A DNA stretch of 64,000 bases from Apricaphanius iberus (Eukaryota > Chordata > Actinopteri > Cyprinodontiformes > Aphaniidae), in NCBI GenBank assembly GCA_028564705.1, contig JAPXFQ010000787.1:930001-994000 (forward strand), in the 5' to 3' direction. A program made the translations under genes and the position numbers. The notes under the pieces were generated by a model. The model was not told the origin of the DNA, made no database searches, and saw nothing but the letters and a program-made list of their open reading frames with translations. Positions 54,101-64,000 of the stretch are shown in pieces; position 1 is the first letter of the stretch; every line of letters starts with the position of its first letter.

Positions 54101-54599
54101 TTAGACGTCTGTTAGTGCAATTAAAGCCACGGAAAGCCATCTTTGTCCGACAAGTACGAGATTAACATCCAAACACAAACAAACATTGTGGACGCAACTG
54201 ATGGTAAAGCTCAGGGAAACAAAATAGCTGAGGCTGTCTAAACGAACGACGTGTAAAAAATTATCCCCATCAGAGTTTTCATGATGGTAAACTTGACCTA
54301 TTAGACCTAAAATATTTTTTTGAACCAGGCTGCAAACATGTTGATTTCTGGTGTGAAGTTTGTATTTTTAAAATGGGAGACAATGAGAACTCGCTCCTTT
54401 TTGGAGCCAGCCCCTAGTGGATAAGGGGGGAACTGCAGTTTTTGAAACTCCGGCCCCCGGATAAATGGAAAATAATAGATGGATATAAATAATATTTGCC
54501 TTTGACCATCAGATCTGAAATTCTCTGTAAGACTTTTGAGATTCCGTTATGCGGAATTTAAAACCTAACGGTTAAAAGACTCTGTCACCTCTGTCAGTG
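51146..54599. other. No recognised gene or element
   Basis: I recognise no gene or bounded element over about 3.4 kb. Overlapping opposite frames at 52,886-53,149 and 53,700-53,941 have no motif and are mirror shadows of one another. Short AT runs occur at 52,793-52,812. Confidence 0.45.
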
Positions 54600-54722
54600 T
54601 TTCCGCCAGCTGTGCCTGCTATCACCAGTGTGTAAATGCGTGTGTGAATGAATGAATGTATTGTGAGAGCTTTGGGGTCTTCTGGACTTCGTAAAGCGCT
54701 ATACAAGTACAGGCCATTTAAC
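54600..54722 (+). mobile_element. Teleost dispersed repeat tail
   Basis: AGTGTGTAAATGCGTGTGTG, AATGAATGAATGTATTGTGA and CGTAAAGCGCTATACAAGTA, then CAGGCCATTTAACATTT follow a tail found throughout teleost genomes (GTGTGAATG...GTAAAGCGCTTTGAG...AAAGCGCTATATAAATGCAG..CCATTTA). It is usually seen as the end of a short non-autonomous element. The remainder of the element is not recognisable here. Confidence 0.55.
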
Positions 54723-57146
54723 ATTTTCTTTCAATTTACTCCTAACAGTGAAAAAGTTCATGCTCCTTGCTATTATTTTTGGTCTTGGCAATAATAAAAA
54801 AAAAAAAATCAAAGTCAGAAACACACTTTGAATTTCAGTGTGATCGATGCTTGCAGACATTCACTTTAAAGGAGAACCACTGACGCATCGGCTATATCTC
54901 TCGAAGGTAACACAGCCATAAAGCAGGTAAACAATTTCTTATTCATGATCTGGGAGGAAAAGGTAAGCATTTCATTCTTATTTAATTTCCCCAAAGTAAA
55001 TATTTCATAGAGACAGCCGCACCTTATCTGTAACAGTACTGAGGTTATAATTTGCTGGTTGAAACAGTGTTTTTTGAAAAATTCTCAGTTTTATTTTAAT
55101 CAGATTTTTAGTTTTGGAACTGATATAATTGAAAACGTGATAATAAAAATCCGCTTGCAGTGTGGCTTTCTTTGTGTTTTGCCGAGATGTTTGAACTTGG
55201 TGCAAAAGGCTGTGAATCAATGCTTTTACAACAAGCTGAAAACTGTCAGTTACACAGCTTTTACATCAGATACACAGCTGGATCCCATGAGGAGCGTTTC
55301 TTAAAGCTTCATAGAGAAAACTTAAAGGTCAAAATTTAACTGTGTGGTTTAATTATAAGTAAATCCTACACGACTTTGTGCACATTTTATCATGTCACTG
55401 AATTATTCTCCATCGCGAAGTCAAGGTAATTACGTGAACTGACGAAATGTGGAGCCTTTTATCCAATTGGTTGCTATCATAGGTAATTGCATGTTTTGAG
55501 TAAATGTGATTAAATGCTAATGTGACATTTAAACATTTCTTTTTATTCTGTCTTTTCTCGTGGTAAGAAATGTGCCAATTTTAAACAAAGATGATATGTC
55601 AGTGTTTGCAATTCATAAAAAAACATAAAGTTCACACGTTTTGAATAAGATCAGTTGGAAAAGTGTGTGGTAAGGCAGAACTGCCAAGAAGTAATCATTG
55701 AATCCCAGTTCGATGTTTAATAGTCAATATATCCATCGGTTTTTCTGATGTCTATCAGAGGTGGAGTTGCTGTGGCAACAGGGTCGAGAAAGAAAAACAA
55801 ACACACTTTCCAGCTCAATCTGGGTGATCCAAAGTGAGGGTTTGTTATCTTGGGTGCCTCACAATTTGATTTGATTATTTAACACTTAATTTTGTTGCAT
55901 CTTCCCCTCCTCCCATTTAGTTTTTTCTTTATATGCATTCAGTTTCCATTAATGAAAGTATCCACATTTGTATCCCATCTTTTATGTATGTGAACCCACA
56001 AATAAATCCAACATGTCAAAAATAGGTTTCATAATCACATCAAGGTCATATTTTTCAATCTGTGTGTTGGCTCTAGAAGAATATGACCGTGTTTTATTTC
56101 CATAAAAGAGGACACTCGGCCCAATCCTGAAACTCTTCAATCATGCTCTGTTTACTTAAAGAACACTTTTGATTTGAACATATTTAAATGTTGCAGCATC
56201 CTGTGGTTGGAAAGAATAACTGAACAAACGTCAGGTCGGTGATGGGACTTATAGCTCTTTGAAGGGAGCTGTTCAAAAGACTGCCTCTTTTATGTTATTT
56301 GATGGATTACATTTTAAAAGTGTTTAAGGCACTTTCTACGTGGAAATGAAACCAGGTGTAGAAGCAAAGATATTTAATAAAATACGTGTCTCATCCACAA
56401 GAAGCTTGCATTTCAGGACATCGTAAGTTATCATGTTTGAATCTGCGTGGAGAATTCTCAACGCCGGCTCAGTTGCTTCTGATTACTGCCACCACCTTCC
56501 TACACTACATTCCTACTTAATGAGCATTTGCACCTCTGGGATTAAGTAAACAAACATGGCACCATACGGTGTTGTAGTCTGAGCTTATTATGAATGACCT
56601 AGAATATGATTTATTGTCCCTTCTCTATCACCAGCGGTAAAAGATTGATCCAGAGAACCAGAGACACCGTATGCTTTTGAATAAAGCTCTCGTTTGAAGC
56701 TAGATTTGTTGTGTTTGCCACTGCGTTTAGTGCACATGCTAAGTGTTCTTTCTGTGTTTCTCTGGCAGTGTTAAAGCGCCACTAATGGGCCTGGCATAGG
56801 TACTACAGCAGTTTGTGGGAAGCTGTGTTGACAGAATTACTTTTTATTGTGGAGTAGGTTTTGAAGACCGTTTTCGAATCTATACCAATTTTCTCTCCAT
56901 GCAAACAGGACCAAATTGGTTACTCATACTCCCTCGCCGGCACCTCAAGAGAGCTCCGAGATTTTACGTCACTTTTCCCACCATTCAACAGGTCAAATCG
57001 ATTCAGCACCATAGTGTTGGGTAGTCTCCCGGAGTTATATTATAATTATAGTAATAACTCAAACCTAGAAACAGTAAATATGGTGGATACCTGCTGTACC
57101 CCATGATGCCATAACAGACTCAGTCGAGATAGAGTCGAGGAAGAGA
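54723..57146. other. No recognised gene; low-repeat patches
   Basis: No gene family was identified. The stretch 55,420-56,060 is poor in recognisable elements and contains an X-box-like motif (listed separately) and several TAAT cores. Frames at 56,815-57,106 carry no motif. Confidence 0.4.
55766..55779 (+). promoter_or_regulatory. X-box-like (RFX) motif
   Basis: GTTGCTGTGGCAAC is an imperfect palindrome of the form GTTGC-nnnn-GCAAC that fits the RFX-factor X-box (GTNRCC-n(0-3)-RGYAAC) at all but one position. It lies in a low-repeat stretch. Function is inference, because such motifs occur by chance. Confidence 0.35.
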
Positions 57147-57497
57147 GTTAATTCTTTTTATTATCAGTTATCCAAAATAGTTCTGATCCCGTTTTTTTAA
57201 AATATGAATGACCTACTTACGTTTTCTTCAGCACAGTGAGAGATTTGTTTCTATTCCTTAATTTTAATTAGTAGTGTATGTTTTAATGCACTGTAAGCAT
57301 AGTACTTTTAAAAAATATTGCGATCCGTTGCAGCGGGATCAACACCTTCTTCTAATATAGCAGAAGCAGGAAACCGGCTTACGGAGGGTGGAGATGACAC
57401 GATGCCTTCAATCTGCCTTCAATCAAACCTTCCTGGGATGCTGGGACTGCAACTGGAGTTTTGTTTCTGTACTTGTCCTATACCTGTCCAATAAAAA
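57147..57497. mobile_element. Inverted partial copy of the 44-45 kb element
   Basis: The complement of 44,655-45,030 runs along this segment at roughly 85-90% identity by eye. Shared words include AATATGAATGACCTACTTAC, GCAGCGGGATCAACACCTT, GCAGAAGCAGGAAACCGGCT, TACGGAGGGTGGAGATGACA and CCTTCAATCAAACCTTCCTG. Neither GGCGTCTCTCC end is present, so it is an internally derived fragment rather than a complete element. Confidence 0.85.
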
Positions 57498-60085
57498 CCC
57501 TAATTATGTCTGGCATCAGGGTTCAACAACATTTTTAAAAATCTCATAGCAACATTTGCTCTGGCTGTTAAAAGTAAAAATGTCTTGCGCAGCTAAATAA
57601 GTAAACTGCACAGCTGATGAAAAGCCTAAGCCTACTCAAAGATGGGATATCTGTAAAACACATTGTAGTGGTGCTGATTTAAAAAAAATCTGAAAACATT
57701 TTCAAAGCACACAGCTTTATAACAAAACATACAGTTTTGGTTTGTAATTCATAGAATTTCGTAGCATGTATATGACATGTATATGTATATAACCCGTTTC
57801 CACTTACCTTCCCGTCGCGCAATCCTTTGCTACAAGATTCCAGATCTGGATCTCGTTAAAAAACCCAGATTGTGTCCACTTTATATCCCTCCAGGATTTC
57901 TTATGCGTTAAACTGTGCTCCCGAGTAGGACAAGGGAAAATTGATGAAGAAATAGTATGTCCGGGTATCACAGCTGAGGTAAAAGGTCAGCTCCGTTAGC
58001 TTCTAACGTTATGAAAAGTATCCCAGTGGTACGGTATGGTTCGGACATGTAAAATCTTTTTAATTTCCCGGTGTATATACAATAATATCTTCCGCTTTAA
58101 AATAGGAAGTCAACTCCGACGGATTAAAATCCCAGCCTGCGGTGTCATTTTGATTACGTTCCTGCCTGCCAGCGTGGTGCTGAAGCTCTGAGAGTCACGT
58201 GACGTCCAGAGCTCTATACTCATACTCTTCTCCCATTGCAACTTCTCCTCTCCCTGATGATGTATTATTATTTTTACTTTAATAAAATTAAAAACTCTCT
58301 AGAAGGAGCCAGTTCTCTTTGTTCACAGTGAGGGGCCACTCAAAAGATGTAGTTTGTTTCTGAAGATCACATTACTACTTCAGTTCAGCTTTTACAAGTC
58401 AGCCACTACAGAAATTACTTTAAAATCTCTGTAAATAAAAAAGAACTAATTACTAATATTTATAATAATAATGGCTAACTTTGTAGGTCAGACAGAACTT
58501 TCTTTTCAAAGTAATAATAAAAATAAAAACTAATTATACACTTTTGTCTGTACTTTCTCAATTTAATTGTCAATTTAATAGACAATAACTCTGAAATTTC
58601 TCAGCTTTTTTATAGTCTTTGCCACACATTAGTCGTGACAGGGAAAGAAAATAAAGACTCACAAAAGAAAGAATTTTCTTTCGTAGTTCATCCGTCAAGC
58701 TACACTTGGGCCGACATCTACGGTACAGCTTGGGGAGGATGTCCCGGACAGTGGGCTAAAAGTGGAGGACGTTGCTACCATAAAATACAACAGACGCTTT
58801 CTTTTTTTACAGCTAAGACGCAAAATATTTGCTGTAGTTTGTCAATTTCGTGCTGCATGGCTCAAACACTAGCAGCAGCCGTAATTTTTCTGCCCGCATG
58901 ACAGACTTTTATGATTTCATAATTGAATGATCGTGATGAATTCCTGTTAAAAAAGCGGTTACACTCCTGGAAATGCTGGAGCGTATGGTACACTATAAAT
59001 AATAATTGCTTTGAAACACTTTCGAATCGCTAGTGACTTGGCACGTTTAACAATGCAGTTATTTGATTTAATAGTGAACCGGCAAACCACTGATACAAAG
59101 GTTCTACCAGGCCAGAACTGATATGTAGTCCTTACTGCATGTTCTGGGTCTTTCCTTTGGTCTCCTTCTACTAGAACGTGTTGTGAAAACCTGCAAACTG
59201 AGGAGACCTCCAGATCAGATGCCCAAATATCTTCAACTGAGTCCTTTGAATGAGGAAGAGCAGTGGCTATACTCCAAGTTTCTCCTTGAACAATGGTGCT
59301 CCGTACCATCTCTTACCACCATTAGAGTAAATTAGTTTGACCAGGCCTGATCCAGGACCAAGCAGCTCTAGTGTAAAAGACTTGGGATTATTTCACAACA
59401 GCACCTAAAGATGGATTACAGACATGATTTGTTAAACCAACGAGGTTAATGCTTCGAACTCTCGCAAGGGCACCAGTTTAACGGGGAAACAAAGATGTGC
59501 GCTCGTGGTGACAAGGTACCAAGTCTTATTTTCAAATCAGCAATTACACTTTAAGAAGAAAGTGAGGAAGAAAAAGAGAGAACATTGTGTTCAACACTCT
59601 TTTCTTTGGCTGGTGGAGCAGTGTTTGAGGATTTAGCTTAGGAGAACAAAAAGCCCCTCCAAAAAATTGCAGAGTTCCCCTATGATCCTGGGGGCTATCT
59701 TGTCCGGAGCGGTCCAATAATCTCGATGAATAATGCGCCACAATTGCAGGCAATCTAGGGGCATTATAATTTCATAGCTTCCTTCAGCTATGTTTAAAGT
59801 TATGACTGAAAGCATTTTTAAAATTAATTATTTACTTTTTACGTAAATTGCAATTCAACATAGTACGAAACAAGCTTGTAGCTGATGCGATGCGAAGACA
59901 GTTTATAGCTAACGCTAGTTTTCAACTCCAGTCCCTGGTTGGGGTTTTCTACACAACATTAACATTTTCCATTTCATCCTAAAAACTCACCTATATATAC
60001 ATACCATATAAATCATTTACATACACAAACTGCATTTAAAAAAAAAATCAAATGAAAGGGAATAAAATGAAAATATCTTTATGGA
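57498..60085. other. No recognised gene or element
   Basis: No assignable gene. Frames at 58,635-58,901 (88 codons, plus), 58,959-59,309 (116 codons, minus) and 59,544-59,815 (minus) have no family motif I can name. A TCACGTGA E-box palindrome lies at 58,195-58,202. Confidence 0.4.
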
Positions 60086-60097
60086 ATAAACACAATG

Positions 60098-60470
60098 ATG
60101 TGTGTGTGAAAAACATGTGACCACCTGTGTTTTGCACACATTTCCCATGTGAGTTTGGAACATTTTCATGGTACAAACTGTGAAATCCATGAACATTCAC
60201 ATGTGAAGCCCTTGGGATACAATGTAAACCAACATGTGAAGCATGTTATTTTCAACATGAAACCTACGTACGAAAAAAATTGTGTGAAACCCATGTGAAA
60301 TTACACGTGAAGCCCAAGTGAAGTCTGTGATTCCCATGTGAAAAATATGTGAAACCCATGTAAAACTAAATGTGACATCCATCTGTCCTGCACATGTAGT
60401 TTACTGTGTACCACATGGGATGTCATGTGTTCCCATGAGAAGAACATGTTCAAGACCATGTGACATTTCC
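60098..60470. repeat. CATGTG-rich dispersed repeat, copy 2
   Basis: At least seven CATGTG words lie in about 370 bp (for example AAACATGTGACCACC, CACATGTGAAGCCC, CCCATGTGAAAAATATGTG). The left third matches copy 1 at 41,536-41,620 nearly base for base. The remainder is an irregular array of CCCATGTGAAA-like units of 10-20 bp. CANNTG is an E-box core, but the array form and the dispersed copy argue for a repeat rather than a regulatory element. Confidence 0.75.
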
Positions 60471-60863
60471 GGAAGAGTAAAGAATGGTGATTCAAATGAG
60501 CAGAAAGTAGATACATTTTCATACTAAATGTCTGTTGTGTCATTCTGTGAACAGCTTTTCTCTTACAGGACAGAATGGTGTATTTGCCAAGTTTGCTATC
60601 TTGATTCCTAGTGAGCCAGTACATCCTGAATTTTACTTTCTGTTCTACAACAGTGGTTCACAAAGTTAGGGTCAGGACCTCATAGTTACCCTCCAAGGGC
60701 TAATACACTACATTCAAAGCCTTATTTAGCTGCCTCTGCAGTGACTTTTTCTTGCACAGCAAAGCCAAACCCTCACAAATCATGTCCATTGTGGTACATG
60801 GTACCATCTTCACTGTTTCAAGCTACTGAAAACCTATTCTCAGGATGAAATACATGTCCCACT
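60471..60863. other. No recognised gene or element
   Basis: A spacer between the CATGTG repeat and the Tc1-like transposon. The phrase GTGGTTCACAAAGTTAGGGT (60,653-60,672) resembles the start of common teleost hAT-type scraps but is not assignable. Confidence 0.4.
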
Positions 60864-62374
60864 TAGAGTGCGTACAGAAACTATTCAGTCCCCTTTAAAT
60901 TTGTCATTCGTTTATCACAGCCATTTGCTAAAATCAGAAAAGTTGATTTTATTTCTCATTAATGTACACAGGGTCATAAGTATTCAGACCCTCTGCTAAG
61001 TATTGAGTAGAACCACCCTATTGAGTTAGTACAGCCATGAATCTTCTTGGGAATGATTAGGTTTTTCTTACCTGGATATGGGGATCCTCTGCCATTCTTC
61101 CTTGCAGATCCTCTCCAGTTCTGTCAAGTTGTATGGTGAACATAGGTGAACTACCGTTTCAGGTCTCTCCAGATATGCTCAATTGGGTTTAGGTCAGAGC
61201 TCTGGATGGGCCTCTCAAGAACGATCACAGGGTTGTTCTGAAGCCACTCCTGTGTTATTTTAGCTGTGTGCTTAGGGTGATTGTCCTGTTGAAAGGGGAA
61301 CCTTCGGCCCAGTCTGAGGTCCTGAGCTCTTTGGAGGAGGTTTTCTTCCAGGATATCTCTGTACTTAGCTGCATTTATCTTTCCTTCAATTGCAACCAGT
61401 CGTCCTGTCCCTGCAGCTGAAAAAGACCCCCACAACATGATGCTCCCACCGGGATGTTTCACTGCAGGGATTGTATTGGGCAGGTGATGAGCGGTGTCTG
61501 GTCTTCTCCACACATCCAATTTAGAATTGACACTAAAAAGTTAAATCTTGGTCTCATCAGACCAGAGAATCTTACTTCTCATAGTTTGGGAGTCCTTCAT
61601 GTGTTTTTTGACAAGATGTATTCGGGCTTTCATATATCTTGAATTGAGGAGAGTTGCTGTGGGGCCATTCTGCAAAAAGGACGGCTGCAGTGAAACTTGG
61701 TGGAACTTTCTCCCATTTCCCTACTGCATCTCTGGAGCTTTGCCATGGTGATCTTTGGGTTCTTTATACCTTTCTTACCAAAAGTCTTCTCCAATGATTT
61801 CTAAGTCTGGCTAGTCAGCCAGGTCTAGGATGAGTTCTGGTCATCCCAAACTTCTTCCATTTGAGGAATATGGAGGCCACTGTGCTCTTAGGAACCTTGA
61901 GTGCTGCAGAAATGCTTTTGTAACCTTGCCCAGATCTGTACCAAAATTCTGTCTCTGAGCTCTTTTGGCAGATCATTCGACCTCATTTTTGTCATTTGCT
62001 CTGACATGCACTGTGAGCTGTATTGTCTTATATAGACGGGTGTGTGCATTTCCAAATCAAGTCCAATCAGTTTATTTAAACACAGCTGGACTCGAATGAA
62101 GGAGCAGAATCATCTCAAGGAGGATCCGAAGAAATTGACAGCATTTGAGTTTAATATGAGAGTTACTGCAAAGGGTCTGAATACTTATGACTATGTGATA
62201 TTTCAGATTTTCCTTTTTAATAAATTTGCTAATTTAATAAATTTTATTCTGTCAAGATGTGGTGCTGAGTGTACATTAATGTGAAATAAAATTAACCTTT
62301 TTGATTTTAGGAAATGGCTGCAATGAAACAAAGTGAAACTTTTAAACGGGTCTGAATATTTTCTGCACTAACTA
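60864..62374 (-). mobile_element. Near full-length Tc1-like transposon (inactive)
   Basis: The element is about 60,866-62,372, with TA on each side. The ends are inverted over some 110 bp: left ACAGAAACTATTCAGTCCCC, CAGCCATTTGCTAAAATCAG, CATTAATGTACACAGG; right complement GCAGAAAATATTCAGACCCG, CAGCCATTTCCTAAAATCAA, CATTAATGTACACTCAG. About 1.5 kb is the usual Tc1 length. The single internal gene runs on the minus strand (about 62,000 to 61,150) and is broken in its N-terminal half. The long inverted ends are diverged from each other, implying age. Confidence 0.9.
61151..61990 (-). pseudogene. Tc1-like transposase, broken
   Basis: The gene starts on the minus strand near 61,986 (MTKMRSNDLPKELRDRI, the paired-like helix-turn-helix start) and shows frameshifts and stops until about 61,520. 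From 61,519 to 61,151 a 122-codon frame stays open: VKHPGGSIMLWGSFSAAGTG, NAAKYRDILEENLLQRAQDL, RLGRRFPFQQDNHPKHTAK and SSDLNPIEHIWRDLKR. FQQD and NPIE hold the second Asp and the final Glu of the DDE triad with exactly 34 residues between them, the DD34E spacing of Tc1. The usual GGG has become PGG and WGC has become WGS. The C-terminal catalytic half is well preserved but the N-terminus is not, so the enzyme cannot be made. Confidence 0.88.
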
Positions 62375-63490
62375 TATCAGAGTCCCTGTGCTCCCCAATG
62401 CTGTCCATCTCAAGCATTTTGTCTCTAATAAGAAAATGTCTATCTCTGAGTTGCTGTTAATCTTGTTATCCAACACCATCATGAGTGCCTCCATTTGTGG
62501 ATTAATCTATATGTCCTGTGAGAGACAGGGCCAAGCACTTGTGCATGTCCTTATCTAAGTGCAACCTCTTGATGACATATATACATCATTTTGTCAAAAG
62601 CGTAGTCTGAATTGAGCTTTTCAATATTTCCCTCAAAAGACTTTCTGTCTGTGATTATTACTTTGCTGCAACCATATAGACCACGAAAATATTGCTCACC
62701 ATTTCTCAAAAGTTGATTCATGTGGAAATCCGTATAAAAATTTAACCGAAACCTGACTTGGGAAAACATTTTATTGAAGACATGGTTTGCCTTTTAAGTA
62801 AATCCTCACAGTCCAATCGGAGACCAATAATGGCTCAAATTATTTTTAATGTAGTCTTCAATTTTTGTTCAAAACATCCATTTAAGACACACTTAAAAGG
62901 AATCATTTTTACAGATGGGACTCTTCATGATTCTACCATTTTTTTCATATTTTCTGACAGCGCTTTTGTAATGTTTAAAGAACCTTTAAGCAATATTTTA
63001 TCAAGCTTTCATAAGATGTTTACTTTGGGTTTTCGGTCCAGTATTTCGGATAGAATATATTAATCCTTTATTGGGAAATTCAGCTATAACAGCAGCAAAG
63101 TCACAGGTAATAGAAGCAGTTAGCAGTTTCAGAGATTTCTCATCTGTTTGTTTAGACAGTTACATTGTCCCTCCTATAGCTTAAGCATAAATGGGCTCCT
63201 AACTCAAAAGCAAAACATATTTTACTTACAAATAAAAGGAAACTCATGAAAGAATCAGGTTTAAGTTTGATGAGGAGCCAGGCATATCTCGATTTGTTCC
63301 ATTTTTATTCTTTTTTTGGTTAACCCTGGCTAAACAGAGAGCTAAACATGTGAAGATATGGCTCCAAAAGTACCGTTTCCAAAGAGCTATGATGTGAAAA
63401 CATGGGATCTATGCTACATTAAAGGATAATTTGTTTCTTAGGTCTTGTGTTGGGTCTTCCTTTTTTAAGATGAGTACTGCCAAGTTAAAA
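62375..63490. other. Unassigned; open frames on both strands
   Basis: A 72-codon minus frame (62,551-62,769) and a 101-codon plus frame (62,758-63,063) abut. The first contains RNGEQYFRGLYGCSKVIITD, and similar-looking text continues to the right on the same minus strand with stops (about 62,770-63,060). This could be a decayed coding sequence of unknown type. I do not recognise it. Confidence 0.35.
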
Positions 63491-63499
63491 TCATTCAAA

Positions 63500-63850
63500 C
63501 TAACACCTTGATGAGCTCAAAACGACTAACCTAAAACCTACTTAGGCTAACTTCTACTTCAGCTAAAAGAAGCTTATGCTAAAAGACACTTAGTTTAAAT
63601 TCCACCCAAGATAACTACCACTTAAAGTAGCTGCTAAAGCTAAAATACCTAACTTAATTGCTCCTCAAGCTAAAAGTCATTTTGGCTGACAGGTACCCAC
63701 AGTATCAACTACCTAGGCTAAAAGCAACTTATACTAACAAATTTAAAGCTAATCAGGCTAACTGCTGTCACAAGCAAAAACATGCTAATATTAAATGCTT
63801 CTAAGCCAACTGCTAACTCAGCATGCTACTTAAATTAAAAGCAAGATTGG
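63500..63850. repeat. Degenerate GCTAA-rich tract
   Basis: GCTAA, GCTAAAAG and CTAACT words recur about every 15-30 bases (AGCTAAAAGAAGC, ATGCTAAAAGACAC, AAGCTAAAATACC, AAGCTAAAAGTC, AGGCTAAAAGCAAC, AGGCTAACTGC). It reads as a worn minisatellite with an unstable period rather than a coding or RNA feature. Confidence 0.6.
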
Positions 63851-64000
63851 CCAACTTTAACTCAGGAGGCTTTTTAGATGTGATAGCACATTTAAATGTA
63901 TGAGAACTAACCTTTTTATTCACTCTCTGCATGGTCTTGCGATTGGGCTCAAGAACAGTTGAAACAAAAGGTTTCTTCTTTGCATATGTTTTAAATGATA

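Noticed and set aside
58195..58202. TCACGTGA E-box palindrome
   Set aside because: A single 8-bp motif without nearby promoter evidence is expected by chance in 64 kb.
58635..58901. 88-codon plus frame, Cys/Trp-containing
   Set aside because: I considered a zinc-finger or lectin-type exon. The cysteine spacing fits no family I know and splice sites are not convincing.
59544..59815. Overlapping minus frames with RDYWTAPDKIAPRIIG-like text
   Set aside because: It briefly resembled a LINE C-terminus, but neither the flanking motifs nor a tail are present.
1..64000. tRNA, rRNA, CRISPR, prophage or operon-like features
   Set aside because: No cloverleaf-type sequence with internal A/B boxes, no rRNA cores, no spaced direct repeats and no bacterial gene organisation were seen. 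The window is eukaryotic non-coding DNA.

Overview
The window looks like non-coding nuclear DNA from a teleost fish. It is AT-rich, and no open frame exceeds 195 codons. There are no operons, ribosome-binding sites or CRISPR arrays. What can be recognised is a mix of transposable-element families known from teleosts: Tc1-like, hAT, PIF/Harbinger-like and TTAA-target DNA elements, plus L2-, L1-, Rex3-like and I/Nimb-like LINE pieces. The (GATG)n-tailed Rex3-like insertion and the mix of families suit a percomorph or cyprinodont-type fish, but the species cannot be fixed by eye. I found no host protein-coding gene I can name. The window is best read as an intergenic stretch or the inside of a very large intron.

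Layout. 1-9 kb: a terminal hAT scrap beside a TAGAA-rich simple repeat, two LINE tails, a small hAT-like element (4.76-5.07 kb), a broken THAP-like exon (6.8-7.0 kb) and a divergent composite repeat (7.8-8.3 kb). 9.2-9.7 kb: a Harbinger-like MITE. 11.6-12.9 kb: a CpG-dense block with a histone-type 3' stem-loop, a minus-strand MADF-like coding fragment of PIF/Harbinger type and a 34-bp perfect palindrome. 14.2-19.0 kb: an antisense LINE tail and at least four hAT-type elements, one with an 8-bp target duplication that matches at seven positions. 19.5-20.6 kb: an element-poor block dense in TAAT/ATTA motifs, the best candidate for a conserved regulatory region. 20.7-21.3 kb: a long-armed foldback element bounded by TTAA. 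21.7-32.5 kb: Tc1 relics, an L2 reverse-transcriptase fragment, an L1-like 3' end, a 134-bp Rex3-like insertion with a 12-bp duplication, and a further LINE C-terminus. 32.5-38.3 kb: mostly featureless.

38.3-45.7 kb: Tc1 and LINE relics, a repeat copy split by an I/Nimb-like LINE, a CATGTG-rich repeat, and an L2 fragment interrupted by a 1.2-kb inverted-repeat element. 47.9-51.2 kb: a local duplication followed by a nested stack in which a Tc1-like element is split by two separate insertions. 54.6-57.5 kb: a teleost repeat tail, an X-box-like motif and an inverted partial copy of the 44-45 kb element. 60.1-64 kb: a second CATGTG-rich repeat, a nearly full-length but dead Tc1-like transposon (60,866-62,372) and a degenerate GCTAA-rich tract.

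No genes here work together as a system. The informative content is the insertion history: nesting, target duplications and paired inverted copies. There are also a few candidate regulatory or exonic relics. Family assignments rest on remembered consensus features and motif reading, not on a database search.
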